From Amycolatopsis regifaucium (lineage in GTDB: Bacteria; Actinomycetota; Actinomycetes; Mycobacteriales; Pseudonocardiaceae), in NCBI RefSeq assembly GCF_001613935.1, contig NZ_LQCI01000003.1:691819-755818 (forward strand): a DNA stretch of 64,000 nt. The letters run 5' to 3'. The translations under genes were made by a program, and so were the position numbers. Positions within the stretch are counted from its first letter, which is position 1. Each line of letters opens with the position of its first letter. This document shows, piece after piece, positions 30,211 through 41,258 of this stretch. Under the pieces are notes generated by a model, which worked only from the letters and a program-made list of their open reading frames with translations, made no database searches and was not told where the DNA came from.

Positions 30211-31512
30211 ATGAGCGCGGACGGATGGTCGTTCGAGACCAAGCAGATCCACGCGGGTGCCGCGCCGGACACCGCCACCGGTGCGCGGGCGACCCCGATC
30301 TACCAGACCACCTCGTACGTGTTCCGCGACACCCAGCACGGCGCCGACCTGTTCAGCCTCGCCGAGCCGGGCAACATCTACACCCGGATCAACAACCCGA
30401 CGCAGGACGTCCTGGAACAGCGCCTCGCCGCGCTCGAAGGCGGCGTCGCGGCGCTGGCGTTCGCCTCCGGATCCGCGGCGACGACTGCGGCCATCCTCAA
30501 CCTGGCAAACGCGGGTGACCATTTCGTCTCCAGTCCGTCTCTCTACGGCGGCACTTACAACCTCTTCCACTACACGCTGCCGAAGCTCGGCATCGAGGTC
30601 TCGTTCGTCGAGGACCAGGACGACATCGAGCAGTGGAAGGCCGCGGTCCGGCCCAACACCAAACTGTTCTTCGCCGAGACGCTGGCCAACCCCGGCAGCA
30701 ACGTGCTCGACATCCGCGCGGTCGCCGACGCCGCGCACGAAGCGGGTGTCCCGCTGGTGGTGGACAACACCGTGCCCACGCCGTACCTCGTCCGCCCGAT
30801 CGAGCACGGCGCCGATGTCGTGGTCCACTCGGCCACCAAGTACCTCGGCGGCCACGGCACCACGGTCGCGGGTGTACTCGTCGACGGCGGAACCTTCGAC
30901 TTCGGCAAGGATCCCGCGCGCTTCCCCGGCTTCAACGAGGCCGATCCGAGCTATCACGGCCTCAAGTACTGGGAGGCGCTCGGCCCCGGCGCGTACGCCG
31001 CCAAGGCCAGGGTGCAGATCCTGCGTGACACCGGTGCCGCGATCGCGCCGCTGAACAGTTTCCTCATCCTGCAAGGGATCGAGACCCTGTCGCTGCGGCT
31101 GGAGCGGCACGTGGCCAACGCCCAGGCGCTGGCCGAATGGCTGGAGCAGCGCGACGAGGTCGAGAAGGTGTACTACGCCGGGCTTCCCTCGAGCCCGTAC
31201 CACGCGGCCGCGAAGAAATACCTGCCGAAGGGCGCGGGCGCCGTCCTGTCCTTCGACCTCCGTGGCGGCGTCGACGCCGGACGGGCCTTTGTGGACGGTA
31301 CGGAACTGCACAGCCAGCTGGTCAACATCGGTGACGTGCGCAGCCTGATCGTGCACCCGGCCTCGACGACGCACAGCCAGCTCGCACCCGAGGAGCAGGT
31401 CTCCACCGGTGTCACGCCAGGGCTCGTGCGGCTCGCCGTCGGGCTGGAAGGGATCGAGGACCTCAAGGCCGACCTCGAGGCCGGATTCCGGGCGGCCAAG
31501 GCGGCTCTGTGA
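30211..31512 (+). CDS. metY: O-acetylhomoserine sulfhydrylase
   Basis: 433 residues, the expected length of the PLP-dependent Cys/Met metabolism family. The PLP lysine is Lys210 in [14 protein letters not shown]. Diagnostic blocks are [29 protein letters not shown] (start) and [19 protein letters not shown]. The enzyme makes homocysteine from O-acetylhomoserine and sulfide, the direct route to methionine. The ATG follows AGGAGA. It overlaps the start of metX, which provides its substrate, so the two form a methionine operon. The 78-bp leader is too short for a SAM riboswitch that I could recognise. Confidence 0.95.
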   Translation: MSADGWSFETKQIHAGAAPDTATGARATPIYQTTSYVFRDTQHGADLFSLAEPGNIYTRINNPTQDVLEQRLAALEGGVAALAFASGSAATTAAILNLANAGDHFVSSPSLYGGTYNLFHYTLPKLGIEVSFVEDQDDIEQWKAAVRPNTKLFFAETLANPGSNVLDIRAVADAAHEAGVPLVVDNTVPTPYLVRPIEHGADVVVHSATKYLGGHGTTVAGVLVDGGTFDFGKDPARFPGFNEADPSYHGLKYWEALGPGAYAAKARVQILRDTGAAIAPLNSFLILQGIETLSLRLERHVANAQALAEWLEQRDEVEKVYYAGLPSSPYHAAAKKYLPKGAGAVLSFDLRGGVDAGRAFVDGTELHSQLVNIGDVRSLIVHPASTTHSQLAPEEQVSTGVTPGLVRLAVGLEGIEDLKADLEAGFRAAKAAL

Positions 31513-32630
31513 CCCAGGCTCCCGATCTTCCTCCCGGCACCGGGGCGTGGCGGGAGGGAGATCCGCCTGGACGGCGCCAGTTCGTCACCGGCACCCAAGT
31601 GCTCGAAACCGGGCCGGAACTGTCTTTCACGCTCGCCTACGAAACCTGGGGAACGCTGAATTCCAGCGCCTCCAACGCGATTCTCGTCGAGCACGCGCTG
31701 ACCGGCGACAGCCACGCCGTCGGACCCGCGGAGGAAGGGCACGTCAGTCCGGGCTGGTGGGACGGCCTGATCGGCCCTGGCAAGGCTGTCGACACGGACG
31801 AATTCTTCGTCGTGGTCCCGAATGTGCTCGGCGGCTGCCAGGGTTCGACCGGGCCTCCGTCCCGGCATCCGGACGGGAAGGCTTGGGGCAGCAGGTTTCC
31901 CGTTGTGACCGTACGGGATCAGGTGGCCGCCGAGGTCGTTCTCGCCGACGCGCTGGGTATCGGCCGGTGGGCCGCGGTGCTCGGCGGCTCGATGGGCGGA
32001 ATGCGCGCGCTGGAATGGGCGGTGGGGGAATCGGAGCGGGTCGCGTCGCTGCTCGTCCTCGCGTCGACGGCGCAGGCGTCGGCCGACCAGATCGCCTGGG
32101 CCGCGCCGCAACTGCACGCCATTCGCGCCGATCCGGGCTGGCACGGCGGCGACTACCACGACGTCCCGGGCGGCGGACCGGAGGCAGGTCTCGGCATCGC
32201 GCGCCGCATCGCGCACGTCACCTATCGCAGTGAGGCGGAACTTTCGCGCCGGTTCGGCCGTCGCCACCAGGACGGCGAGGATCCGTTGCGTGGCGGCCGG
32301 TTCGCCGTCGAGTCCTATTTGGACCATCATGCCGGGAAGCTGTCCCGCCGCTTCGACGCCGGCAGTTACGTGGTGCTCACCGAATCGATGAACACCCACG
32401 ACGTCGGCCGCGGGCGCGGTGGCGTCGCGAACGCGCTGGGCCGGATCACCGCGCGCACGGTCGCCGCCGGGGTCGACAGCGACCGGCTCTACCCGCTCTA
32501 CCAGTCACAGTCCATCGCGGACGGGGTCGCGGGTGCCGAGTTCGCCGTCATCGGCTCGCCCTACGGGCACGACTCGTTCCTGATCGAAACCGAGCAGATC
32601 GCGAAACTGGTGAAGGGCTTGCTCGCGTGA
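31509..32630 (+). CDS. metX: Homoserine O-acetyltransferase
   Basis: 373 residues of the alpha/beta-hydrolase MetX family. The nucleophile is Ser161 in GGSMGG; the Asp and His of the triad lie in GVDSDRLYP and GHDSFLIE near the C-terminus. ALTGDSHAVG and NVLGGCQGSTGPPS are family motifs. It acetylates homoserine with acetyl-CoA, giving the substrate for metY just upstream. The GTG start overlaps the metY stop by four bases. A 57-bp hairpin begins at the base after the stop codon. Confidence 0.94.
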   Translation: MTQAPDLPPGTGAWREGDPPGRRQFVTGTQVLETGPELSFTLAYETWGTLNSSASNAILVEHALTGDSHAVGPAEEGHVSPGWWDGLIGPGKAVDTDEFFVVVPNVLGGCQGSTGPPSRHPDGKAWGSRFPVVTVRDQVAAEVVLADALGIGRWAAVLGGSMGGMRALEWAVGESERVASLLVLASTAQASADQIAWAAPQLHAIRADPGWHGGDYHDVPGGGPEAGLGIARRIAHVTYRSEAELSRRFGRRHQDGEDPLRGGRFAVESYLDHHAGKLSRRFDAGSYVVLTESMNTHDVGRGRGGVANALGRITARTVAAGVDSDRLYPLYQSQSIADGVAGAEFAVIGSPYGHDSFLIETEQIAKLVKGLLA

Positions 32631-32687
32631 AGTACATGATGGCCCCCTTCCTTGCGCCTAGCGCAAGGAAGGGGGCCATCATGTACT
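32631..32687. terminator. Hairpin with perfect 27-bp arms after metX (TGAAGGCCCC family)
   Basis: Arms 32631-32657 and 32661-32687 are fully complementary around CTA. Compared with 13058-13116 the sequence ATGAAGG is ATGATGG, and the other arm has changed to match. It starts at the base following the metX stop. Confidence 0.75.
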
Positions 32688-32836
32688 GGGAAAGGTGTGA
32701 GGGGGGCGGCAACCCGCACCAGCCCCACACCAGCGGGTGACCAAACACAAGTCCCCCACGGAGTCCTTCACCGGGCCCACCCGCCGTAGGTACCTGAAAC
32801 ACCCTTGGCTAGAACGACCCGAATCACTCACGAGGC

Positions 32837-33349
32837 CTAGTCGGCGACGGCGTCCGAAATCCAGGGCGCCACCGGCAGATCCCGGTCGAGGCATTCCGCC
32901 GACAGCCGGATCGTCCAGCGCAGCGCCTGCAGCACCAGGCTGTCGACCTCGTCCGGGGCGGCGTTGGCGAGCGCGATCTCGACCTGTTCCTGCGCGGCCT
33001 CGCTGTTGCCGTGCACTTCGGCCAGCAGCGTGCGCACGGCCGTACGGACGGGCGGGTCGGCCTGATCGATGGAGACCTCTTCGCCGTCCTCGTCGAACAC
33101 CTGCACCTTGACCGGCGCACTTCCTCCATCACCCAGCGTCGACACCATGGCGCTGCATTCGCCGAAGAGCATCATGACGAGCTCTTTGGTCTCTTCGGAG
33201 CGGGCGATCGGTTCTTCGGCCGTCGGCGCGAGCTCGTCGAGCGCCTCGGCGTCCTCCCCGAGGCTGATCGCCACGAGCGCACGCTGCGCCTTCTCGACGA
33301 GCCTCCGCTCGTACTCGCTCCTGTCCGGCTCCACGTGCCTATCAAACAC
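32837..33349 (-). CDS. Acidic hypothetical protein
   Basis: 170 residues, strongly acidic, mostly helical in appearance (YERRLVEKAQRALVAISLGEDAEALDELAP), with no signal peptide or membrane helix. I do not recognise a family. The GTG at 33349 lacks a good ribosome site; a GTG five codons later is an alternative. It lies just downstream of the TetR gene on the same strand (42 bp gap) and could be co-transcribed. Confidence 0.6.
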   Translation of the reverse strand: MFDRHVEPDRSEYERRLVEKAQRALVAISLGEDAEALDELAPTAEEPIARSEETKELVMMLFGECSAMVSTLGDGGSAPVKVQVFDEDGEEVSIDQADPPVRTAVRTLLAEVHGNSEAAQEQVEIALANAAPDEVDSLVLQALRWTIRLSAECLDRDLPVAPWISDAVAD

Positions 33350-33391
33350 CAGTGGACGGAAAAGTGGCGACAGGCGGAAACCCGGACGTGG

Positions 33392-33982
33392 TCACTTCGC
33401 GGCGTGCAGTGCACCCAGCGCGAGGCGGCAGAGCATTTCGGCGAGTTCGCTGTCACCGAGATGGCGGTTGTACGGCGTCGAGTTGATCAACCCGAAGACC
33501 GCGTGTGCCGCCGACCTCGCCTGCCGCTCGCCGATTCCGGGCACGGCGTCGCTGATCGCGCGCACCCACACCTCGACGTACTGGCGCTGAATGGCGCGGA
33601 CCTGCTTGCGGTCGCCGTCGGTGAGATTGGCGAGGTTGCGCTCCTGGACGGTGATCAGCGCGGGATGCGCGAGCGCGAAGTCCACGTGAAAATGCACCAA
33701 TGCTTCGAGAACATCGCCGGGCTCGCCCCGTTGACTCGCGCGTGCCGTCCCTCCGTCGAGGAGGTAGCGGCTGATCGAGTTCAGCATCTCCCCGAGAATG
33801 GCGTCCTTGCTGCGGAAATGCCGGTACAGCGCGGGTCCGGAGATACCGACCGCCGCGCCGATGTCGTCGATCCCGACGCCGTGGAACCCGTGGTGGGCGA
33901 AGAGTTCGGCGGCGGCGGCCATGATCTGTTCACGCCTGTTCGCCTTCTCGCCGTTCACGAGTGGGGTGGGGTTCGCCGACAT
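33392..33982 (-). CDS. TetR/AcrR regulator, probable repressor of the accD1-accA1 operon
   Basis: 196 residues. The N-terminal HTH reads FHGVGIDDIGAAVGISGPALYRHF; the C-terminal ligand domain is of the TetR_C type with HFHVDFALAHPALITVQERNL. A perfect 18-bp palindrome lies 21 bp upstream of its start, and two close variants precede accD1 about 1.1 kb away. Autoregulation and repression of the carboxylase operon are therefore likely. By analogy with regulators next to leucine/branched-chain acyl-CoA genes (BkaR/LiuR role), the ligand may be an acyl-CoA; that part is inference. Confidence 0.88.
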   Translation of the reverse strand: MSANPTPLVNGEKANRREQIMAAAAELFAHHGFHGVGIDDIGAAVGISGPALYRHFRSKDAILGEMLNSISRYLLDGGTARASQRGEPGDVLEALVHFHVDFALAHPALITVQERNLANLTDGDRKQVRAIQRQYVEVWVRAISDAVPGIGERQARSAAHAVFGLINSTPYNRHLGDSELAEMLCRLALGALHAAK

Positions 33983-34002
33983 CTGGCCATATTAGGGGCG
34001 CC

Positions 34003-34020
34003 TGTTAGCGAGCGCTAACA
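34003..34020. promoter_or_regulatory. TetR operator, autoregulatory
   Basis: TGTTAGCGAGCGCTAACA is a perfect 18-bp palindrome 21 bp upstream of the TetR gene. It matches the two sites at 35031-35048 and 35059-35076 in the pattern GTTA-N10-TAAC. Confidence 0.7.
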
Positions 34021-34133
34021 CGCGGCCGTACTTCCAGCCTGAGCCAAGCGGGTTACCTGGGGAAATGACCCTTTTGCGTGGAGCTACCACCTGGTAATGC
34101 TGTCTCTCGTTAACTTGTCACGAAGGAGTGACC

Positions 34134-34943
34134 ATGGCCGTCCCTGCTCGGATCGAATCGCGTTCCTTCACCAGATCAGTCGTGGCCCTGGGGGTCGCCG
34201 TTCTCGCCAGTTTCGGGCTTGCCGGTACCGCGCAAGCCGCCACCAACTACGTCGCGCTCGGTGACTCGTACTCCTCCGGTGTCGGTGCCGGCAGTTACGG
34301 GGACTCGGGCAACTGCATGCGCAGCACCAACGCCTATCCCCAGCTGTGGGCCAACGCCCACGCCGGTACCTCGTTCAAGTTCGTCGCGTGCTCGGGGGCG
34401 CGCACCGGCGATGTCCTCGACCAGGCCGCCAATGTCACCTCCAGCACCACGCTGGTGACGGTGTCGGTCGGCGGTAACGACGCGGGGTTCGCCGACGTCA
34501 TGACCACCTGCACCACCGGCAGCGATCAGACCTGCATCAACCGGGTGAACACCGCCAAGAACTACGTGAACAACACGCTGCCCGGCCTGCTGGACAACGT
34601 CTACAGCACCATCAAGTCGAAGGCGCCGGGCGCGCAGCTCGTCGTCCTCGGTTACCCGCGCTTCTACACGGTTCCGGGTTCGTGCTCGGTCGGGCTGAGC
34701 GACACCAAGCGCACCGCGATCAACTCGGGCTCCGACGCGCTGGCCTCTGTGCTTTCGGCTCGCGCGGCCGCGCACGGCGCGAAGTTCGTCGACGTGCGGG
34801 GTGCCTTCACCGGGCACAACATCTGCTCGTCGGCCAGTGACTACCTGCACAGCCTCACCTGGCCGGTGGTGAACTCGTACCACCCGACGGTCGCCGGACA
34901 GCGTGGCGGTTACTACGCCCCGCTGGTCTCGGCCATCGGCTGA
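34134..34943 (+). CDS. Secreted SGNH/GDSL hydrolase (esterase/lipase)
   Basis: 269 residues. A signal peptide ends at about residue 35 (AQA). The SGNH blocks are clear: GDSYSSG with Ser45 at the start, SVGGNDAGF in the middle and SYHPTVAGQ with His250 near the end. Six Cys (GNCMRS, ACSGA, TCTTG, TCIN, SCSVG, NICSS) likely form the three disulfides known from Streptomyces SGNH lipases. It should hydrolyse extracellular esters or lipids. The ATG at 34134 follows AAGGAG; an in-frame GTG two codons earlier is too close to it. It lies between the TetR gene and its target operon. Confidence 0.93.
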   Translation: MAVPARIESRSFTRSVVALGVAVLASFGLAGTAQAATNYVALGDSYSSGVGAGSYGDSGNCMRSTNAYPQLWANAHAGTSFKFVACSGARTGDVLDQAANVTSSTTLVTVSVGGNDAGFADVMTTCTTGSDQTCINRVNTAKNYVNNTLPGLLDNVYSTIKSKAPGAQLVVLGYPRFYTVPGSCSVGLSDTKRTAINSGSDALASVLSARAAAHGAKFVDVRGAFTGHNICSSASDYLHSLTWPVVNSYHPTVAGQRGGYYAPLVSAIG

Positions 34944-34949
34944 CAGTCT

Positions 34950-35005
34950 GCGTGCGAAGGCCCCCTTCTCTTCGGTTCAGTCGAGGGAAGGGGGCCTTCA
35001 CGCGC
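34950..35005 (+). terminator. Hairpin after the SGNH hydrolase gene (TGAAGGCCCC family)
   Basis: GAAGGCCCCCTTC (34956-34968) pairs perfectly with 34987-34999. The outer bases (GCGTGC against CACGCGC) pair only partly. It lies 12 bp beyond the stop codon. Confidence 0.7.
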
Positions 35006-35030
35006 TTCCCAGGGTGCGGTGGACAGAGCG

Positions 35031-35076
35031 GGTTAGCAGGCGTTAACCTGAGTCAGCGAGTTAACGACGGCTAACT
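35031..35076. promoter_or_regulatory. Tandem TetR operators upstream of accD1
   Basis: GGTTAGCAGGCGTTAACC (35031-35048) and AGTTAACGACGGCTAACT (35059-35076) are near-palindromes whose centres are 28 bp apart. Both share GTTA-N10-TAAC with the perfect site before the TetR gene. They end 15 bp upstream of the accD1 ATG, where they would block the promoter. Confidence 0.7.
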
Positions 35077-35091
35077 TGGCGACGAGGAGCC

Positions 35092-36705
<1,614 letters not shown>

Positions 36706-36707
36706 GC

Positions 36708-38693
36708 ATGTTCGACACGGTTCTGGTCGCCAATCGCGGGGAGATCGCCGTCCGCGTGATCCGCTCGTTGCAGGGGCTCGGCATCCGCTCGGTCGCGGTG
36801 TACAGCGACGCGGACGCCGACGCCAAGCACGTCCGCGAGGCGCATACGGCGGTCCGGATCGGCCCGGCCGAAGCGGCGAAAAGCTATCTGTCGATCCCGG
36901 CGATCGTCCAGGCGGCACTCGACACGGGCGCGCAGGCCGTTCATCCGGGCTACGGATTCCTCGCGGAGAACGCCGAGTTCGCCCGGGCCTGCGCCGAAGC
37001 CGGTCTGGTCTTCATCGGTCCGCCGGTCGAGGCGATCGACGCCATGGGGGACAAGATCCGTGCCAAGGCGACGGTGTCCGAGGCCGGTGTCCCGGTCGTA
37101 CCCGGTGCGTCCGATGTGGACATTCCTGACGGCGGCTTCGCGGCCGCCGCGGAAAAGGTCGGGTTCCCGCTGCTGCTCAAGCCGTCCGCCGGTGGTGGCG
37201 GCAAGGGGATGCGGCTGGTGCACGAACTGTCCGAATTGGACGCCGCGGTGGAGTCCGCCCGCCGTGAGGCCAAGGGTTCCTTCGGCGACGACACCCTGCT
37301 GATGGAGCGGTTCGTCACCACGCCGAGGCATATCGAGATCCAGGTGCTCGCCGACCAGCACGGCAACGTGATCCACCTCGGCGAGCGCGAGTGCAGCCTG
37401 CAACGGCGGCATCAGAAGATCATCGAAGAGGCGCCGTCGGTCCTGCTGGACGAGGCGACGCGCGCGAAAATGGGCGCGTCCGCGGTCGAAGCGGCACGGT
37501 CGGTCGGTTACGTGGGCGCGGGCACGGTCGAGTTCATCGTGTCGGCCCTCGCGCCCGACGAGTTCTTCTTCATGGAGATGAACACCCGGCTCCAGGTCGA
37601 GCATCCGGTGACCGAACTGGTGACCGGGCTCGACCTCGTCGAGTGGCAGGTCAAGATCGCCGCGGGCGACGTGCTCACGGTGTCGCAGGACGACGTCCGG
37701 CTGGCGGGGCACGCCGTCGAAGCCCGCGTGTACGCCGAAGATCCCGCCCGTGGCTTCATCCCGACCGGTGGCACCGTGCTCGCGGTCCACGAGCCGTCCG
37801 GCGAGGGCGTTCGTGTCGACTCGTGGATGAGCGAGGGCGCGGTCATCGGTTCGAACTACGACCCGATGCTGGCCAAGGTCATCGCCTGGGGCCCGGATCG
37901 CGCGGCCGCGTTGCACCGGCTCGATCTCGCGCTCGCCGACACCGCGCTGCTCGGCGTCGGCACGAACGTCGCCTTCCTGCGCGGGCTGCTGGCGGACGCC
38001 GACGTCCGCGACGGCAAGCTCGACACCGGACTCGTCGACCGGCAACTGTCCACTTTGGTCTCCGAAGAGGTGCCGCCGGAATTCTTCGTGGCCGCCGCGC
38101 TCGACAGGTTGCTGTCCTTGCAGCCGCACGGGCCGGTGATCGATCCGTGGGCCGTTCCCGACGGCTGGCGGCTCGGCGCGTCCGGCGGAATCGACTTCGC
38201 CTTGAAGTCCGGTGCTTCCGAAGCCGTCGTGCGCGTGCAGGGCACCCCGGCGAACGCGCTCGTCAGCGTCGACGGCGGTGAGCCGACGCGGGTTTCCGCG
38301 CGGCGCGAGGGCGATCTGCTCGAAGTCCGGCATCCCAGCGGATTCCACCGTTACCGCCACGCCGCCGGACGCGGGAAGACAGTCTGGCTCGCGCGCGACG
38401 GCCACAGCTTCGCGATCGGTGAACGCGAAAGGCTGCGGTCGGCCGCCGGTGCCGCGGGCGGTGCCGGGCCGGTCACCAGCCCGATGCCCGGCACCGTGCT
38501 GGTGGTCAAGGTCGCCGCCGGCGACGTCGTGAGCGCCGGGACGCCGCTCGTGGTCGTCGAGGCGATGAAGATGGAGCACACGATCACCGCGCCGATCGAC
38601 GGCGTGGTCAGCGAACTCCCCGTCCGGACGGGCCAACAGGTCGCCCTGGACGAGACCGTAGCCGTTGTGACACCCCAAAAGGATGGCCAATGA
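36708..38693 (+). CDS. accA1: Acyl-CoA carboxylase biotin carboxylase/BCCP subunit
   Basis: 661 residues. The ATP-grasp biotin carboxylase (about 1-445) starts [18 protein letters not shown] and has the Gly-rich [11 protein letters not shown] and the [14 protein letters not shown] motif. A BT-type linker domain follows. The C-terminal biotinyl domain carries the biotin acceptor Lys621 in VVEAMKMEH. With AccD1 it forms a 3-methylcrotonyl-CoA carboxylase. The ATG at 36708 lies 2 bp after accD1; the longer in-frame start at 36591 is inside accD1 and not used. Its stop overlaps the dehydrogenase ATG. Confidence 0.95.
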   Translation: MFDTVLVANRGEIAVRVIRSLQGLGIRSVAVYSDADADAKHVREAHTAVRIGPAEAAKSYLSIPAIVQAALDTGAQAVHPGYGFLAENAEFARACAEAGLVFIGPPVEAIDAMGDKIRAKATVSEAGVPVVPGASDVDIPDGGFAAAAEKVGFPLLLKPSAGGGGKGMRLVHELSELDAAVESARREAKGSFGDDTLLMERFVTTPRHIEIQVLADQHGNVIHLGERECSLQRRHQKIIEEAPSVLLDEATRAKMGASAVEAARSVGYVGAGTVEFIVSALAPDEFFFMEMNTRLQVEHPVTELVTGLDLVEWQVKIAAGDVLTVSQDDVRLAGHAVEARVYAEDPARGFIPTGGTVLAVHEPSGEGVRVDSWMSEGAVIGSNYDPMLAKVIAWGPDRAAALHRLDLALADTALLGVGTNVAFLRGLLADADVRDGKLDTGLVDRQLSTLVSEEVPPEFFVAAALDRLLSLQPHGPVIDPWAVPDGWRLGASGGIDFALKSGASEAVVRVQGTPANALVSVDGGEPTRVSARREGDLLEVRHPSGFHRYRHAAGRGKTVWLARDGHSFAIGERERLRSAAGAAGGAGPVTSPMPGTVLVVKVAAGDVVSAGTPLVVVEAMKMEHTITAPIDGVVSELPVRTGQQVALDETVAVVTPQKDGQ

Positions 38694-39844
38694 TCGACTT
38701 TCGGCTGGACGACGAGTACGAGACGCTGCGCAAGACGGTCGAGGACTTCGCCCGTTCCGAGGTCGCCCCGGTCATCGGCGACCTGTACGAGCGGCAGGAG
38801 TTCCCGTACGAGATCGTCGCGAAGATGGCCGAGATGGGCCTGTTCGGTCTGCCCTTCCCGGAGCAATACGGCGGCATGGGCGGCGACTACTTCGCGCTCT
38901 GCCTGGCTCTGGAGGAGCTGGCGCGGGTCGACTCCTCGGTCGCGATCACCCTTGAGGCCGGGGTTTCCCTTGGTGCCATGCCGATCTACCGGTTCGGCTC
39001 CGAGGAACAGAAGGAGAAGTGGCTCCCCGAACTGTGCGCGGGCACCGCGCTCGGCGGCTTCGGGCTCACCGAACCGGGCGGTGGCTCGGACGCCGGTGCC
39101 ACCCGCACGCGGGCGAAGCTCGACGGTGACAGCTGGGTGATCAACGGCAGCAAATCGTTCATCACCAACTCCGGTACCGACATCACGAAACTGGTCACCG
39201 TCACCGCCGTCACCGACGTGAAGGAGAACGGGCGCAAGGAGATTTCGGCGATCATCGTCCCGTCCGGCACCCCGGGCTTCGCGGTCGCGCCGAAGTACTC
39301 CAAGGTCGGCTGGAACTGCTCGGACACGCACGAGCTGTCGTTCGACGACGTCCGTGTCCCGGCGGAGAACCTCGTCGGCGAACGCGGCCGAGGGTACGCC
39401 CAGTTCTTGTCCATTTTGGACGAAGGCAGGGTCGCGATCGCGGCGCTGAGCGTCGGGCTCGCGCAGGGTTGTATCGACGAATGCCTGCGTTACGTCAAGG
39501 AACGCGAGGCGTTCGGGCACAAGATCGGTGAGTACCAGGCGATCCAGTTCAAGATCGCCGACATGGAGGTGCGCACGCACACCGCGCGCCTGGCGTACTA
39601 CGCGGCGGCGTCGAAGATGCTGCGCGGCGAACCGTTCAAGAAGGAGGCGTCGATCGCGAAGCTGGTCGCGTCGAACGCCGCCATGGACAACTCACGCGAG
39701 GCGACACAGATCTTCGGCGGGTACGGCTTCATGAACGAGTTCCCGGTGAGCCGCTTCTACCGGGACGCGAAGATCCTGGAGATCGGCGAGGGCACCTCGG
39801 AGGTGCAGCGGATGCTGATCGCGCGCCACCTCGGCGTCGCCTGA
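38690..39844 (+). CDS. Acyl-CoA dehydrogenase, probable isovaleryl-CoA type (FadE19-like)
   Basis: 384 residues, the standard acyl-CoA dehydrogenase length. Visible blocks are [18 protein letters not shown] (FAD/acyl site), [17 protein letters not shown] and the C-terminal [38 protein letters not shown], where the Glu of GEGTSE is the typical catalytic base. As third gene of the accD1-accA1 operon it probably makes the unsaturated acyl-CoA that the carboxylase then uses. The enoyl-CoA hydratase and HMG-CoA lyase of the leucine pathway are not in this cluster. The ATG overlaps the accA1 stop (ATGA). Confidence 0.92.
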   Translation: MIDFRLDDEYETLRKTVEDFARSEVAPVIGDLYERQEFPYEIVAKMAEMGLFGLPFPEQYGGMGGDYFALCLALEELARVDSSVAITLEAGVSLGAMPIYRFGSEEQKEKWLPELCAGTALGGFGLTEPGGGSDAGATRTRAKLDGDSWVINGSKSFITNSGTDITKLVTVTAVTDVKENGRKEISAIIVPSGTPGFAVAPKYSKVGWNCSDTHELSFDDVRVPAENLVGERGRGYAQFLSILDEGRVAIAALSVGLAQGCIDECLRYVKEREAFGHKIGEYQAIQFKIADMEVRTHTARLAYYAAASKMLRGEPFKKEASIAKLVASNAAMDNSREATQIFGGYGFMNEFPVSRFYRDAKILEIGEGTSEVQRMLIARHLGVA

Positions 39845-39948
39845 CGCGGTTTCGGGACTTTCCTGACTTGAGGCTGCGGGTGAGGGTGGCTGGGTTGGTC
39901 GTGAGTGGCGATCCGGGTTCTATGGGTGGGGAAGCCGAAAAGGAAAGC

Positions 39949-39973
39949 AAAGTGTCCACAAAGGACACTTTTT
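39949..39973 (+). terminator. Hairpin with T-run after the acyl-CoA dehydrogenase gene
   Basis: AAAGTGTCC (39949-39957) pairs with GGACACTTT (39963-39971) around ACAAA and runs into a stretch of T. This is the most classical Rho-independent terminator in the window. It lies about 105 bp past the stop codon. Its core is one of the TGTCC-N5-GGACA palindromes. Confidence 0.6.
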
Positions 39974-40160
39974 GGCAGGCAAGTGTCCGACTTGAGCGGT
40001 ATGCGTGGGTTCCCGAGGGGTCGTGAGCGCCAAGTGGTGTTCTAACCCTGATCGGCACACGCGACCCCACTCGAAACCGCACGTACACACCTAAATCGGA
40101 CATCGAACTGGGTTAAAGTGTCCCTTGTGGACAGTCAAAAGCGCGCCGTGTCTCAGCTCG

Positions 40161-40289
40161 GGAGGATTCCGGTCGTTGAGCGTCCGGAATCTTCCTTACT
40201 CGGTCTCCGGTCCACCGGTCGTGATCGACACGGGCTTGATCAACGGAAGATCCGGGACACTCAACGTCCCCGATCCTCCGTTGATCAAG
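40161..40289. repeat. Inverted pair of related stem-loops
   Basis: Stem-loop 1 has arms 40161-40172 (GGAGGATTCCGG) and 40184-40195. Stem-loop 2 has arms 40235-40258 and 40266-40289 (24 bp, two mismatches). The reverse complement of the first aligns with the second through GGAAGAT, CTCAACG and ATCCTCC, so they are two copies of one element in opposite orientation. As a result the loops carry CGTTGAG and CTCAACG and can pair. Confidence 0.65.
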
Positions 40290-40445
40290 GGGTGACCCGG
40301 GCGACGATGCCTTCGCTACCTTCACGGCAACGAGTCGATCACGCCGTATTCGCCTTGCCCCTCAATAGCCCGAATCGCCACTCGCGACCCGTCGCCGCTA
40401 CCCGCCGACGCAAGTGGTCCGCTGAACGCGGTCAGGAGGGCCACG

Positions 40446-40481
40446 CTTGCGAACGATAACTATACCGGTATAGTTATCGTC
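40446..40481 (+). promoter_or_regulatory. map promoter overlapped by a perfect 28-bp palindrome; leaderless
   Basis: TTGCGA (40447-40452) and TATAGT (40469-40474) are spaced 16 bp apart. A perfect palindrome with half-site ACGATAACTATACC covers 40453-40480, so it fills the spacer and the -10 box and ends one base before the ATG of map. Transcription should start at or next to the ATG, and there is no Shine-Dalgarno. The palindrome looks like the operator of a dimeric regulator (GntR- or TetR-like); the regulator is unknown. Confidence 0.65.
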
Positions 40482-41249
40482 ATGGTTGAGTTGAAATCCC
40501 AGGCCGAGCTGGACGTCATGCGCGAGTCCGGCCGAGTCGTGGCGCAGGCGTTGCAAGCGGTGAAGAAGGCGTCGGCGATCGGCGTCAGCTTGAAGGAGCT
40601 GGACGAGGTCGCCGCGCAGGTGATCAGGGACGCCGGCGCGAAGCCGAACTTCCTGAACTACCGGCCGCATTCCGCGCCGACGCCCTTCCCCGGCGTGATC
40701 TGCGCGAGCGTCAACGACGCCGTCGTCCACGGCATCCCGTCGGACTATCGGCTGACCGACGGTGACCTGGTCAGCATCGACTGCGGCGCCTACATCGACG
40801 GCTGGCACGGTGACGCGGCGATCAGCTACGTCGTCGGCACCGCCGACCCCGCCGACCTCGAACTCATCGCGACCACCGAGCGTGGCCTGGCCGCCGGTAT
40901 CGCCGCCGCGGTGGCGGGCGGGAAGATGGGCGACATTTCCCACGCCGTCGGCTCCATCGGCCGCGAGGCCGGGTACGGCCTCCTCGAGAACCATGGCGGG
41001 CACGGCATCGGTCGCGCGATGCACGAGGACCCGCACCTGCCGAACGAGGGCAGGCCGGGCCGCGGCATGCGGCTCAAGCCGGGCCTGGTCCTGGCGATCG
41101 AGCCGATGTACATCATGGACGGCAGCGACGAGTACCGGACCGCGGAAGACGGCTGGACGTTGCACACCGCGAGCGGCTGCCGCGCCGCGCACGTCGAGCA
41201 CACGGTGGCGATCACGACAGAAGGGCCGCGTGTCCTCACGATGTTGTAG
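40482..41249 (+). CDS. map: Type I methionine aminopeptidase
   Basis: 255 residues, the short bacterial form without an N-terminal extension. Metal ligands are visible in SIDCGAYIDGWHGDAA (two Asp), the NHGGHGIGRAMHEDP segment (His), LAIEPMY (Glu) and the AAHVEHTV end (Glu). It removes the N-terminal Met of nascent proteins. The gene is not next to ribosomal genes, where a housekeeping copy usually lies. With its palindromic, probably leaderless promoter, this looks like a second, conditionally expressed copy. An acetyltransferase gene follows after 9 bp. Confidence 0.94.
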   Translation: MVELKSQAELDVMRESGRVVAQALQAVKKASAIGVSLKELDEVAAQVIRDAGAKPNFLNYRPHSAPTPFPGVICASVNDAVVHGIPSDYRLTDGDLVSIDCGAYIDGWHGDAAISYVVGTADPADLELIATTERGLAAGIAAAVAGGKMGDISHAVGSIGREAGYGLLENHGGHGIGRAMHEDPHLPNEGRPGRGMRLKPGLVLAIEPMYIMDGSDEYRTAEDGWTLHTASGCRAAHVEHTVAITTEGPRVLTML

Positions 41250-41258
41250 AACAGAAGG

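Larger units (their letters stand above)
39845..40481. other. 0.64-kb noncoding block rich in hairpins
   Basis: No gene is supported here. The block holds a hairpin with a T-run at 39949-39973, two TGTCC-N5-GGACA palindromes (39953-39967, 40119-40133), an inverted pair of related stem-loops (40161-40195 and 40235-40289) and the 28-bp palindrome next to map. The density of dyads is far above that of other intergenic regions in the window. Confidence 0.7.
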
